DNA from: Oscillibacter sp. | Lineage (GTDB): Bacteria > Bacillota > Clostridia > Oscillospirales > Oscillospiraceae | NCBI GenBank assembly: GCA_022791135.1 | Contig: JAAVYM010000001.1 | Location: 1-64,000 of the forward strand | Direction of reading: 5' to 3' | Length of the DNA stretch: 64,000 nt | Shown here: one piece after another, positions 8,247 through 18,106 of the stretch | Layout of the letters: each line of letters begins with the position of its first letter | How positions within the stretch are numbered: position 1 is the stretch's first letter | Translations under genes and position numbers: made by a program | The notes under the pieces: generated by a model | What the model was told of the DNA's origin: nothing | Seen by the model: only the letters and a program-made list of their open reading frames with translations | Databases searched by the model: none

Positions 8247-10658
8247 TTATTTGAGGTGGTCGAACAGGCCCTTTAGGAAGCCGCCCTTTTCCGGGCGCTT
8301 CTTTTCCGGCGGCTTTTTTCCGCCCCGGCCGGGCTTGCCGGACTCCGGTCCAGGGCCGTTTTTCAGGCGCTCCAGCGCCTCGGCCGCATGTTTGTAATCC
8401 TGCTTGGCCGAGGCTTCGTAGAGCTGCTTTGCCTGCTCCACACTGGGGGGGACGCCCTTGCCGTGCTCATAGCACCAGCCCAGGAGGTACTGCCCTCTGG
8501 CCTCGCCCTGCTCCGCCGCCTGGCGGTACCAGGTGACGGCCTGGTCCCAACTCTGCTCCACGCCCTCGCCGGTTTCGTAAAGATAACCCAGGTTGCATGC
8601 GGCGGTCCGGTCCCCGGCCGCGGCGGCCTTGCGGTACCACTCCGCGGCGGCGGCCAGGTCTTTCCCTACGCCTCGGCCCGCTTCAAGGCAATAGCCGTAG
8701 TTGCACATGGCGCGGGGATAACCCGCATCAGCGGAGAGCCGGTAGAGCCGGGCAGCCTCTCCGTAGCTTTGTCCAACGCCCCGGCCTGTCTCATACATAT
8801 AGGCCAAATTACACTGGCCGACAGGGTCGTTTTGCTCCGCCGCACGGCGGTAGCAGTCCACTGCCTGCTCCAGGCTGATCTCCACGCCCTCGCCAAACTC
8901 GTAGCAGATGCCTAGGTTGCACAGCGCCCGGACATAGCCCGCGTCCACCGCCCGCTGATACCACTGGAACGCCTCCTTGTCGTCCTGCTCCACGCCTTTG
9001 CCGTACTTATAGCAGATGCCCAGGCAGAACATGCCCCGGGGTTCTTCTTGTTCGGCGGCTCTACGGTACCAGTGGGCGGCTCGGGCCGGATTGGCCTCCA
9101 CGCCCTTGCCGTTTTCATAGCACCAGGCCAGGTTGCACTGGGCCCGGGGGAAGCCCTGCTGGGCGGAGGCGCTGTACCACTTCACGGCTTCCTCCCAGCT
9201 TTGCTCCACGCCCCGGCCCAGCTCATACATATAGCCCAGGTTGCACTGCCCCGGGGCGTTGCCCATCTCGGCAGCCCTGCGGTAAAGCTCCACCGCCTTT
9301 TCAAAGCTCTGAGGCACGCCTTCCCCCCGCTCGTAGCACACGCCCAGGTCGCAGGCGGCCGGGGCGGAGCCGGCATCCGCCGCTTTTTGATACCAAGCGG
9401 CGGCGCTTTTGGCGTTTTGTTTCACGCCGATGCCGTAGTCATAGGCCCGGGCCACGCTGAACATACCCCGGACGTCTTCCAGATCTGCCGCCCGCTGATA
9501 CCAGGCGAAGGACTCCTCGGGGTTCTTCTCCAAGCCCTTGCCGTGCTCATAGCACCAGGCCAGATTGCACATGCCCCGGGGAAGCCCCGCTTCTGCGGAT
9601 TTTCGGTACCACGCCACGGCTTCTTCCCAGCTCTGCTCCACACCCTCCCCGGTCTCATAGAGAAAGCCCAGGCAGCACATGCCGTCCTCGTCACCCTGTT
9701 CGGCTGCCTTGCGGTACCATTCCGCGGCGGCGTTCTTGTCCAGGGGAACGCCCCGGCCCCGCTCGCAGCAAAGGCCCATGCAAAGCTGGCCACGGGGGTA
9801 CTCCTGATCCGCCGCGGCCTGATAGAGCTGGACGGCGGCGGCGAAGTCCCGCTTCACCCCCTGCCCGTTCTCATAGCACCAGGCCAGGTTGCACTGGGCC
9901 CGGGGATAGCCTTTTTCAGCTGCCTTGCGGTACCACTCCACCGCCTGCTCCCAGCTCTGCTCCACGCCCCGGCCGGACTCGTACATGAAGCCCAGGCAGC
10001 ACATGCCGGGGGCGTTGCCCTGCTCGGCGGCGGCGGAGTACCATTTCACGGCCTGCTCCAAGTCCTGTTCCACCCCTGCGCCGAATTCCAGACAGCGGCC
10101 CAGCTCCGTCTGGGCGCCGGGATAGCCCAGCCAGGCCGCAGACTGATACCACTTCGCGGCCTCCTCTTCGTTTTGCTCAGCGCCGTACCCCCGGCGGTAA
10201 GCCTCGGCCAGGAGGAACTGCGCCCGGGGAAACCCCTGCTCCGCACCCCGGCGAAAGCACTTCAAGGCCTTGCCGTAGTCGGTTTCCACGCCGATGCCGT
10301 ATGTATAGCAATAGCCCAAATTCGTCAGCGCGGGCATGTACTCCTGCTCCGCCGCCTGGGCGTAAAGCATCACGGCCTGGGTCGGATCTGCCTGGACGCC
10401 GATGCCGGCCTCCAGGCACCAGCCTAAGTTCGTCAGCCCCAGGGGGTCTCCCTGGGCAGCTGCCCGCTGATAGCTGGCCAAGGCGTCCATATTCCGCCTT
10501 TCATCCACAGCCTGGTTGCCAAGGCTGACCCAGTCTCCGGCGCTCATCTCCTCCTCCGCCAGGGAAACGAAGAAGGTTCCCCCGCAGCGGGGGCAGACAT
10601 CCGGCTCTTCCTCGGCCACAAAGCCGCAGTCCGGATTTTCACAGCGATAGAAATCCAT
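8247..10658 (-). CDS. Sel1-repeat (TPR-like) protein with N-terminal zinc ribbon
   Basis: Array of 36-aa Sel1 repeats (AAxWYRKAAEQGxxxAxCNLGxxYExGxGVEQ) after CENPDCGFVAEEEPDVCPRCGG rubredoxin-like zinc ribbon. Confidence 0.93.
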   Translation of the reverse strand: MDFYRCENPDCGFVAEEEPDVCPRCGGTFFVSLAEEEMSAGDWVSLGNQAVDERRNMDALASYQRAAAQGDPLGLTNLGWCLEAGIGVQADPTQAVMLYAQAAEQEYMPALTNLGYCYTYGIGVETDYGKALKCFRRGAEQGFPRAQFLLAEAYRRGYGAEQNEEEAAKWYQSAAWLGYPGAQTELGRCLEFGAGVEQDLEQAVKWYSAAAEQGNAPGMCCLGFMYESGRGVEQSWEQAVEWYRKAAEKGYPRAQCNLAWCYENGQGVKRDFAAAVQLYQAAADQEYPRGQLCMGLCCERGRGVPLDKNAAAEWYRKAAEQGDEDGMCCLGFLYETGEGVEQSWEEAVAWYRKSAEAGLPRGMCNLAWCYEHGKGLEKNPEESFAWYQRAADLEDVRGMFSVARAYDYGIGVKQNAKSAAAWYQKAADAGSAPAACDLGVCYERGEGVPQSFEKAVELYRRAAEMGNAPGQCNLGYMYELGRGVEQSWEEAVKWYSASAQQGFPRAQCNLAWCYENGKGVEANPARAAHWYRRAAEQEEPRGMFCLGICYKYGKGVEQDDKEAFQWYQRAVDAGYVRALCNLGICYEFGEGVEISLEQAVDCYRRAAEQNDPVGQCNLAYMYETGRGVGQSYGEAARLYRLSADAGYPRAMCNYGYCLEAGRGVGKDLAAAAEWYRKAAAAGDRTAACNLGYLYETGEGVEQSWDQAVTWYRQAAEQGEARGQYLLGWCYEHGKGVPPSVEQAKQLYEASAKQDYKHAAEALERLKNGPGPESGKPGRGGKKPPEKKRPEKGGFLKGLFDHLK

Positions 10659-10672
10659 GTGGTGTTCCTCCC

Positions 10673-11542
10673 TTACGCATCCGCTCCGCCGGAAAACGGG
10701 GAGCTATTGTATAGATCGGTAAAATGATAGGCCGATCCCCGATACTTGAAACCGGGGAAGGTGTCCAGCTGAACACCGTGGATGGCCCGGAAAATGCTTT
10801 TTTCAATGTTGGGATTGCCCTTTTTCAGCTCCCGCAGAAGGAGCTTGACTTCCTGGCGCTTGCTCTCGCCCACACCGTCGCCGGAGGCGTCCCGGGCCTC
10901 GGTGAAGCGGCAGGCGCACTGAAGAAAACGGAGGCCGTTATAGTCCCGCCAGCGGATAATAGCGTCCTCGTGGACGCAGTAGAGGGGGCGGATCAGTTCC
11001 ATGCCGGGGAAGTTCTTGCTGCGGAGCTTGGGGGGCATGGCCTGGAGCTGTGCACCATAAAACAGGCCCAGAAGAGTGGTCTCAACGACATCGGAGAAGT
11101 GGTGCCCCAGGGCAATTTTCGTGCAGCCCAGCTCCTGAGCCTTAGCATAGAGACAGCCCCGCCGCATCCGGGCGCAGAGGTAGCAGGGGTTCTTGTCCAC
11201 CTGGACGGTGACATCAAAGATGTCGCTGCAAAAGACGGTGATGGGGATGCCCAGCCGCCGGGCGTTGTCCTCAATGAGATGGCGGTTGGCGGGATTGTAG
11301 CCAGGGTCCATGACGAGAAAGGTCAGATCAAAGGGACGGTCCGTGTGCCTTTGCAGCTCCTGCATCAGTTTGGCCAGGACCATGGAGTCCTTTCCGCCGG
11401 AGATGCAGACGGCGATATGATCCCCGGGGGACACCAGTTCATAGCGCTTTACGGCGGCAATGAAGGGATTCCAGAGGGATTTTCGGTAAGTTTTGATGAG
11501 GCTGCGCTCGGCAGCCTCCTGGGGAGTGAGGTCACGGGACAT
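10673..11542 (-). CDS. ttcA: TtcA-family tRNA 2-thiolation PP-loop ATPase
   Basis: SGGKDSMVLA PP-loop, CYLCARMRRG CxxC, GHHFSDVVET. Confidence 0.8.
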   Translation of the reverse strand: MSRDLTPQEAAERSLIKTYRKSLWNPFIAAVKRYELVSPGDHIAVCISGGKDSMVLAKLMQELQRHTDRPFDLTFLVMDPGYNPANRHLIEDNARRLGIPITVFCSDIFDVTVQVDKNPCYLCARMRRGCLYAKAQELGCTKIALGHHFSDVVETTLLGLFYGAQLQAMPPKLRSKNFPGMELIRPLYCVHEDAIIRWRDYNGLRFLQCACRFTEARDASGDGVGESKRQEVKLLLRELKKGNPNIEKSIFRAIHGVQLDTFPGFKYRGSAYHFTDLYNSSPFSGGADA

Positions 11543-11691
11543 GGGAAGCCTCCGGGAGAGTGATTTTTTGATTGCGCCGGATTCCGGGGAGTCCGTTCAA
11601 ACGCCCGAAAACGCCGGGCGGGACGCGCTCCGGAAACACGAAAGCCGGGGCCTGATTAGACTCTGCTGCTTGGTGGTTTTTCACAGCACCA

Positions 11692-13266
11692 TTACAGCCA
11701 GATTGCCCCCAATTTAAATACCGAGGCGCACATTTTCCGGAACCAGGACCGCCGGCTCCAATCCTCCAGGGTGTATGGCGCGCTCTGGGCCAGGATGCCG
11801 TCCAGGTCCTCCAGCAGCTCCTCCACCATCGGCATGTGGTACAGCAGCACGCCGCACTCGTAGTGAAGCTGGAAGGTGCGGTAGTCCATATTCGTGCTGC
11901 CGACCAGGGCCACCTCCCGGTCTGCCATGACGCTCTTGGCGTGGAGGAAGCCGGGGGTGTACTTGTAGATCTTCACGCCGTGGCTCAGCAATTCTCCCCA
12001 ATAGGTTTCCGCCACCATATAGGTAAATTTGTGGTGGTCTGGTATGCCGGGGATGAACAGCCGCACGTCCACCCCCGCGTCGGCGGCGATGCACAGGGCC
12101 TTTTGCATGGACTCCTCCACAGCGTAATAGGGTGTGGTGAGGTACAGCATCTTCTGAGCCGAGGCGATGAGCTGCAAATAGACCTCTTCAATGGGGTTGT
12201 CCGGGTTGTTCAGCGGCCCGTCGGTGAAGGGCTGGCACCAGCCGGGGGCATTTTCCACCTCGTGGCGGGGACGGTAATAGTCGTCTTCGTTGTGGAACGT
12301 GCCGCCCATCATTTTCCACATCTGCATGAACTGGGTGGCAAAGCCCCAGACGCCCTCCCCCTCAATGCGCACGGCGCTGTCCTTCCAGTGGCCGAAGCGG
12401 ACGATGAGGTTCGCGTACTCGTCGGCAATGTTGATGCCGCCGGTATAGGCGTACTGCCCGTCGATGACGGCGATTTTCCGGTGGTCCCGGTAATTGAAAT
12501 AGATGCGGTTGATATAGCGGTGGACGGGGTTGAATGCCTTTACCTCGATTCCCGCGTTCTGGAGGGCCTGGAGAGTTTCGTCGGAAAAGCGGGTGAGGTT
12601 GCCGAAATCGTCGAAAGTGATGTGAATCTCCACCCCGGCGGCGGCGCGCTCTTTCAGTACGGCAAAAATCCGGTCCCAGAGTTGGCCCTCCGCCAGAATG
12701 TAGTACTCCATGAAAATATAAATCTCGGCCTTTTCCAAATGCTGAATCAGATCCTCGAAAAAGTCTGCGCCCTCCTTAAAATAAACGGCGCTGGTGTTCC
12801 GGTAGAGCAGGAAGCCCCGTTTTTCCAGGTACGCCGCCAGGCGGCCCCAGGCCGGAGATTGCCGCCGGAGGCGGGCCAGGTTGGTCTCGCTGGACATGCG
12901 CTGACTGTCCCGGCAGGGGATGGGGGGGACCTTTCGAAGGCTGAGCTGCTTGGCCTGATGGGTTCCGCCCCAGAGGCAAAAGAGAATCATGCCGGACACC
13001 GGCATTGCCAGCAGCAGGCACATCCACACCAGCTTATAAGTGGGGCTGCCGGGGCGCTGATAGACCCGGATGGCCAGCAGCGCGCCCATGATCAGCAGCA
13101 GCGCGTAGACAAAGCTGGAGTACTCCTTGAGAAAATGGGAGATCAGCAGGGAAGTGGCGATTTGCGCAATCACGGTTAGAGCGCACATAGAAAGGCTGGC
13201 TGCAGCGGAGATCTTCCGCTCGACCCGTTCCTCTACGGGGGGAATGCAGGGGATATTTTTGCGCAT
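11692..13266 (-). CDS. cls: cardiolipin synthase (phospholipase D family)
   Basis: Two HKD-type motifs (DHRKIAVIDGQYAYTGGINIADEY; HAKSVMADREVALVGSTNMDYRTF); start at 13266 with AGGAGG RBS. Confidence 0.95.
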   Translation of the reverse strand: MRKNIPCIPPVEERVERKISAAASLSMCALTVIAQIATSLLISHFLKEYSSFVYALLLIMGALLAIRVYQRPGSPTYKLVWMCLLLAMPVSGMILFCLWGGTHQAKQLSLRKVPPIPCRDSQRMSSETNLARLRRQSPAWGRLAAYLEKRGFLLYRNTSAVYFKEGADFFEDLIQHLEKAEIYIFMEYYILAEGQLWDRIFAVLKERAAAGVEIHITFDDFGNLTRFSDETLQALQNAGIEVKAFNPVHRYINRIYFNYRDHRKIAVIDGQYAYTGGINIADEYANLIVRFGHWKDSAVRIEGEGVWGFATQFMQMWKMMGGTFHNEDDYYRPRHEVENAPGWCQPFTDGPLNNPDNPIEEVYLQLIASAQKMLYLTTPYYAVEESMQKALCIAADAGVDVRLFIPGIPDHHKFTYMVAETYWGELLSHGVKIYKYTPGFLHAKSVMADREVALVGSTNMDYRTFQLHYECGVLLYHMPMVEELLEDLDGILAQSAPYTLEDWSRRSWFRKMCASVFKLGAIWL

Positions 13267-13507
13267 AAAACTTCGCCTCCTGTTGTTCAGTCTCAACGCT
13301 TGACCTTTCTATTATACAAAAAGACCGCGCTGGGTTCAACAGGTAAATATGAATAAAAGATAAAATTCCGTCGCCCGGCAGACTTGGCCTCTATGCGGCG
13401 GGGAAGTCATAAACTCCTTTGAAAGCCCGTTCTTTCCACATCTAGAAACATATCCGCTTCCCACGGCGCATAGGATGGACCAACAAGAGGCAGGGAGTGA
13501 GGGTGTT

Positions 13508-13756
13508 TTGAAGGGTAACATGGAGGAACGGGCGGAGCGCCTGGCCCTTTACATTATAGAAAACCGGTCCACAGTCCGGGCCGCCGCGCAGAAGTTCGGC
13601 ATCAGCAAAAGTACGGTCCACAAGGACATCTCCGAACGGCTGCCCCTGTTTAACCGTCCGCTGTATTTGCAGGTGAAAGAGGTGCTGGACGTCAACAAAG
13701 CCCAGCGGCATATCCGGGGCGGCATCGCCACCCGTAAAAAATACCGCGGCAGCTGA
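13508..13756 (+). CDS. spoIIID: sporulation transcriptional regulator SpoIIID
   Basis: TVRAAAQKFGISKSTVHKDISERLPLFN ... VLDVNKAQRHIRGGIATRKKY. TTG 13508 gives a SpoIIID-like N-terminal length; ATG 13520 is the alternative. Confidence 0.93.
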   Translation: MKGNMEERAERLALYIIENRSTVRAAAQKFGISKSTVHKDISERLPLFNRPLYLQVKEVLDVNKAQRHIRGGIATRKKYRGS

Positions 13757-13781
13757 GGCCGCGCGAGGAGGGAACCCCATC

Positions 13782-14144
13782 ATGGCAAATCGTCAATACG
13801 GCAGAGGCCGGAGTCCGGCGGGCGGCCGGAACCCGGCGGATGGGAGGCCGGCCCGGGCCGTGCCCGTCTCCCGGCGGCCGGCGGCCGAACGGAATTCCGG
13901 CGCGGCTTGGACCGCGCCCCGGCCGGGCACACCGGGCTGCTGGGAGCCAGAGGTTCGCCGCTGGAGCCATCCGGTGACGGAGAGCGGCTCTTCTACTGGA
14001 CCGGAGCCAGCGATGCACTATATCCGCTGTGCCCTGTCCTATCAAAACCAGCTGCTGGCGGATATGAAATCCCTGCTGGAGCGAATAGCGGCAGGGGAGG
14101 AGGTTCCGGCGGAGCCGGCGGAAGACGGCGGAACCAAGTTGTGA
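13782..14144 (+). CDS. hypothetical protein, low-complexity Arg/Pro-rich N-terminus
   Basis: ORF with GAGGAGGG RBS downstream of spoIIID; competing +1 frame ORF overlaps it. Confidence 0.45.
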   Translation: MANRQYGRGRSPAGGRNPADGRPARAVPVSRRPAAERNSGAAWTAPRPGTPGCWEPEVRRWSHPVTESGSSTGPEPAMHYIRCALSYQNQLLADMKSLLERIAAGEEVPAEPAEDGGTKL

Positions 14145-14218
14145 ACTCGCTGTGAATTTTCTGAAAATATTTTTAACAGCTTGTAGGAAATGACAGAAAT
14201 GGCTTCATTTTGACAGGA

Positions 14219-14248
14219 AAAATAGCGGCTCCGCCGCTATTTTTTCTC
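14219..14248 (+). terminator. rho-independent terminator
   Basis: AATAGCGG-CTCCG-CCGCTATT followed by TTTTCTC. Confidence 0.8.
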
Positions 14249-14378
14249 TTGTCTTTTTTTCGCTCCGGTTTTATAATGAAACGGATGTTATGTCAATCGG
14301 ACTCGTTTTTTGGACAAGCCCAGTCCCCGCGAATTCACTTGAAAGACAGCGCCGCGCTGCGGCGCGCTGGAGGTTTCC

Positions 14379-15377
14379 ATGGCATCACGACTTCGCCGCC
14401 GGAAGCGCAGCCCCTGGGGAGTTACCCTGCTGCTGCTTCTGGTGTTGATTGCGCTGACCTACGCCACTGTCCGGGTTTATTTCCGGCCCCCGGAGGTGAA
14501 AACAGACGAACCCGTCATGAGCCAGAGGACGGATACCTCCGTCCCTACCGAGGACCTCTCCGACGAGGAGGCCGAGGCTCTGCGCTCCCACTATGAGCGA
14601 AAGCCCGGCTTTTATACCATTCTGGTCTCCGGTGTGGACGACGGGAACGGCGGCAGCGACACCAACATCCTGGTGGCCGTGGACGCGGAAAACGACCATA
14701 TTTACGGCGTCAGCATCCCCCGGGATTCCAAGGCCATCATCAACGGCAAGAACCGGAAGATCAACTTTGCCTACAACTCCGGCGGCATGGAGCTGATGGC
14801 CCAGACGGTCTCCGAACAGCTGGGCATCCCTGTGGATTACACCATTTTGGTGAACCTCCGGGCCTTTCAGGCGCTGGTGGACGCCATTGGCGGCGTGGAC
14901 TTCTACATCCCGGTGAACATGGACTACGACGACCCCTATCAGAACCTGTCCATCCATTTTTCCAAGGGCATGCGGCACCTTAACGGCGCGGAGGCATTGA
15001 AGGTGGTCCGCTTCCGCCACAACAACGACGGCTCCGGCTACGGCAGCGAGGACATCGGCCGGATGCAGACCCAGCAGGACTTCTTGAAGGCCGTGGCCAA
15101 GCAGACTCTCACTGTGGGGAACCTGACGAAGCTGGACAGCTTTATGAAAATTTTCCAGCAGTACGTGGAGACAGATTTGAACGTGGGAAACCTGGTCTGG
15201 CTGGGAAGCGAGGCCATCGGCATGGGGGCGGAGAACATCGATTTTGCCACCCTGCCCGGCGATTGGAAGTCCCCCTACATCTACCTGAACCAGGCGGAGG
15301 TCCTGGCCATGGTAAACGAACACCTGAACCCCTATGTGGAGGACCGCACGACGGAGGATTTGAATATCCCCTCCTGA
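14379..15377 (+). CDS. LytR-CpsA-Psr (LCP) family cell-wall protein
   Basis: TM N-terminus; SGVDDGNGGSDTNILVAVD..., VSIPRDSKA, GGVDFYIPVNMDYDDP, RFRHNNDGSGYGSEDIGRMQTQQDFLKAV. Confidence 0.95.
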   Translation: MASRLRRRKRSPWGVTLLLLLVLIALTYATVRVYFRPPEVKTDEPVMSQRTDTSVPTEDLSDEEAEALRSHYERKPGFYTILVSGVDDGNGGSDTNILVAVDAENDHIYGVSIPRDSKAIINGKNRKINFAYNSGGMELMAQTVSEQLGIPVDYTILVNLRAFQALVDAIGGVDFYIPVNMDYDDPYQNLSIHFSKGMRHLNGAEALKVVRFRHNNDGSGYGSEDIGRMQTQQDFLKAVAKQTLTVGNLTKLDSFMKIFQQYVETDLNVGNLVWLGSEAIGMGAENIDFATLPGDWKSPYIYLNQAEVLAMVNEHLNPYVEDRTTEDLNIPS

Positions 15378-15461
15378 CGGCCTGCCTCTATCCCAACCAT
15401 CACAAACCGGCCCCGGGATGCTATGAAAGCCCGTTCCGTGGGACGGAGCGAAAGGAAGCTT

Positions 15462-16892
15462 ATGAAGAAGAAAATCCCTGCCCTGCTGCTGGCGCTGAGC
15501 CTGCTGCTGACCATTCCCGCCCAGGCCGTCCTGGAAGCCGGCTTCTCCCGCCAGAGGAGCTACGCCGGGGAGTTTTCCGATTTGAAGGCCGATTCTCCCT
15601 TTTATGACAATGTCATCGCCCTCTACGAGTACGGCCTGGCCAATGGAAAGGCCAATGGGACCTTCGGACTTCAGGACCCCCTGACCGTGGGGCAGGTGGT
15701 CATCTTCGCCGGGCGCATCCGGGGGTCGTACCGGACCGGAAACCCGGAGGAGGCCGCCGCTTACCGCCAAGAGGGCGCGCCGGAGGCTCAGGCCCATCTG
15801 CGCTATCTCCAGGCGGAGGGTGTTCTGGGTGCGGAGCTGGACGGCATCCTCAGCCAGGCCGCCTCTCGCGCCCAGGTGGCCCATGTGCTGGCCCGGGTCT
15901 TGCCGGAGGAGGCGCTGCCCAGCGTCCACAGCGAATTGGTGGACGCGGCCTACGCCACCGGCCGCTATATCGCCGACGTCACGGGGGACACCCCCTATGC
16001 CCAGGATATCTTGGATCTTTACCGCAAGGGCGTCTGCGTGGGCAGCGACGCCGCCGGAACCTTCCTGCCCGGCGAACCCATTACCCGGGGCGCTGCTGCC
16101 GCCATGATCACCCGTATGGTAGACCCCGCGCTGCGCCTCCAGCCCCAGTGGGATGCCACCAGGCTTTACAGCGCCGCCGGCGCCACGCTGGCGAGCCTGG
16201 TGGAGCCAGGGACCTACGCCGTCTCTCCCTCCACGGAGAAGGAGCTGGAGGAGTCCATCCGCTACATGCTGTCCCGGGGGGAGAATCAGCTGGTGTTTTA
16301 CTACCCCAGCGTCTCCGACGACGAGGCCCGGCAGCTGATGAATCAGGCGCTGTCCATCGTGAAGGACTACTGCGAGCAGAGCTATAACGAAGTGCACTGC
16401 ACCAGGAGTGCGGGGATTGTGACGTTGAGCTTCACCGCTGCGGGGGCGGGAGGGAACCTGGAGTCCTACCGCACCGCCACTATGGAGGCCGCCATCGCCG
16501 TTCACGACCAACTCTGGGAGAATGGGACCATCCACGAGGGCATGACGGAGATGGAAAAGGCCCGGGTGTACTTTGGCTGGATTTGCGACAACTGCACCTA
16601 TGATTACCAGGCCGGGAACAACTCCCTCAGCCACATCCCCTATACCCTTTTTACCAAGGGAACCGCTGTGTGTGACGGCTACACCGGGGCGTACAACCTG
16701 CTGCTGAAGCTGGAGGGCATCGCCTGCTCCTCCTATATCAGCGGGGACCACATCTGGACTGTGGCCACGCTGGACGGCGTGGAGTACCACATCGACACCA
16801 CCTGGGGCGACAGCGGCAGACCGGCCGACTATCAATACTTTGCCATGACTCCCCAGCAGTCTCTGGACATCCACGCCAGGCGGGCTGGATGA
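15462..16892 (+). CDS. secreted SLH-domain / transglutaminase-like protein
   Basis: Signal peptide MKKKIPALLLALSLLLTIPAQA; SLH-like repeats (FYDNVIALYEYGLANGKANGTFGLQDPLTVGQ; PITRGAAAAMITRMV); C-terminal AVCDGYTGAYNLLLKLEGI...DHIWTVATLDGVEYHIDTTWGD. Confidence 0.9.
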   Translation: MKKKIPALLLALSLLLTIPAQAVLEAGFSRQRSYAGEFSDLKADSPFYDNVIALYEYGLANGKANGTFGLQDPLTVGQVVIFAGRIRGSYRTGNPEEAAAYRQEGAPEAQAHLRYLQAEGVLGAELDGILSQAASRAQVAHVLARVLPEEALPSVHSELVDAAYATGRYIADVTGDTPYAQDILDLYRKGVCVGSDAAGTFLPGEPITRGAAAAMITRMVDPALRLQPQWDATRLYSAAGATLASLVEPGTYAVSPSTEKELEESIRYMLSRGENQLVFYYPSVSDDEARQLMNQALSIVKDYCEQSYNEVHCTRSAGIVTLSFTAAGAGGNLESYRTATMEAAIAVHDQLWENGTIHEGMTEMEKARVYFGWICDNCTYDYQAGNNSLSHIPYTLFTKGTAVCDGYTGAYNLLLKLEGIACSSYISGDHIWTVATLDGVEYHIDTTWGDSGRPADYQYFAMTPQQSLDIHARRAG

Positions 16893-16897
16893 GGGAG

Positions 16898-16932
16898 GAA
16901 ACGGCTCCGCCGCTTGCGGCCGGGGCCGTTTC
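16898..16932. other. GC-rich hairpin after the SLH gene (weak terminator candidate)
   Basis: GAAACGGCTCCGCCGC-TTGC-GGCCGGGGCCGTTTC, no clear T tract. Confidence 0.4.
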
Positions 16933-17128
16933 GTACTATATTCGGAAGAAAGACGGGACATAGCGGGCCGGATTTCCGCCCAAAATAAAGGGCGGCATCG
17001 CAAGCGGAGGGCGGGAAAAAGAGGCCCGGGCTATGACTGCATTTGCTGCCACCTGAGGTGATCTCCCGCCACAGAGCTGAAAAATCAGAAGGATTTTTAC
17101 CTGATGCAACAACAAAGGAGGAATTTTC

Positions 17129-18007
17129 ATGCCCAACAACCGGAAAAAAGAAGAAAAACGCGCCAAGCGGCGGAAAAAACAAAATTTCAAACAGGCCATG
17201 GAAAAGGAGCTGCGGGAGCACAAAAGCTCCTTCCTCGTTTTCTACACGCTGCGGCTGCTGGTGATCGTGGTCTTCGTCCGCCAGCTTTTCCGGGGTGGCT
17301 ATGAGAGTGCGTTCTACTGTGCCTTAGCCTACCTGCTGCTCTATGTGCCCAGCTGGATTCAGGTGAAGCTGCACATTGAGCTGCCCCCCGCGCTGGAGAT
17401 CACTGTGCTGTGCTTTATCTTCGCGGCGGAGGTCCTGGGGGAGGTGGCGGCGTTCTACGTAGTGGTCCCGCACTGGGACACCATGCTCCACACGCTCAAC
17501 GGCTTTCTGGCGGCGGCTGTGGGCTTCTCCCTTGTGATCCTGCTGAACGACGACGAGCGGCTGACCTTCGACCTCTCGCCGCTGTTTTTGGCCCTGGTGG
17601 CCTTCTGTTTCTCCATGACCATCGGCGTGCTGTGGGAGTTTTTTGAGTTTGGCATGGACTGGTTCTTCCATATGGATATGCAGCGGGATACCGTCGTGAA
17701 CGCCATTTACTCCGCCAGCTTGGATGTCACCCGCTCCAATAAGGTGGTGGCCGTCCCCGGTATCCGGGACGTGCTGGTTAACGGCGAAAGCCTGGGCCTG
17801 GGCGGGTATCTGGACATCGGGCTGATCGACACCATGAAGGACCTGTTCGTGAATTTTATTGGCGCGGTGGTCTTTTCTGTCACCGGGTTTTTCTATGCCA
17901 AGAGCAAGGGAAAGAAAAAGTCCGCGGCCCAGGGCTTCGTACCCAGCCGGAAAAAGGAGGGCTGCGACTATCTCAAACAGGCTCAGGAGGAAAACGGAGA
18001 GGCGTGA
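17129..18007 (+). CDS. multi-pass membrane protein, DUF2238/YjdF(E. coli)-like
   Basis: Lys-rich N-term then TMs; HTLNGFLAAAVGFSLVILLND, GVLWEFFEFGMDWFF, DTMKDLFVNFIGAVVFSVTGF. Confidence 0.7.
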   Translation: MPNNRKKEEKRAKRRKKQNFKQAMEKELREHKSSFLVFYTLRLLVIVVFVRQLFRGGYESAFYCALAYLLLYVPSWIQVKLHIELPPALEITVLCFIFAAEVLGEVAAFYVVVPHWDTMLHTLNGFLAAAVGFSLVILLNDDERLTFDLSPLFLALVAFCFSMTIGVLWEFFEFGMDWFFHMDMQRDTVVNAIYSASLDVTRSNKVVAVPGIRDVLVNGESLGLGGYLDIGLIDTMKDLFVNFIGAVVFSVTGFFYAKSKGKKKSAAQGFVPSRKKEGCDYLKQAQEENGEA

Positions 18008-18106
18008 GAGCGCATGGATTTGTTAAATTTTTGCATTCTTGTTGCTTTTTTTAAATAGAGTGGTATGATATGTGCGAATGAATTTGAAAGTAAAGGACTT
18101 GATGCT

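Noticed and set aside
8400-10500. 108-bp periodic DNA repeats resembling a repeat array
   Set aside because: Fully explained by Sel1 36-aa protein repeats.
14385-17003. 872-aa minus-strand ORF
   Set aside because: Antisense to LCP and SLH/transglutaminase genes with clear family motifs; long antisense ORFs are expected in GC-rich codon-biased sequence.
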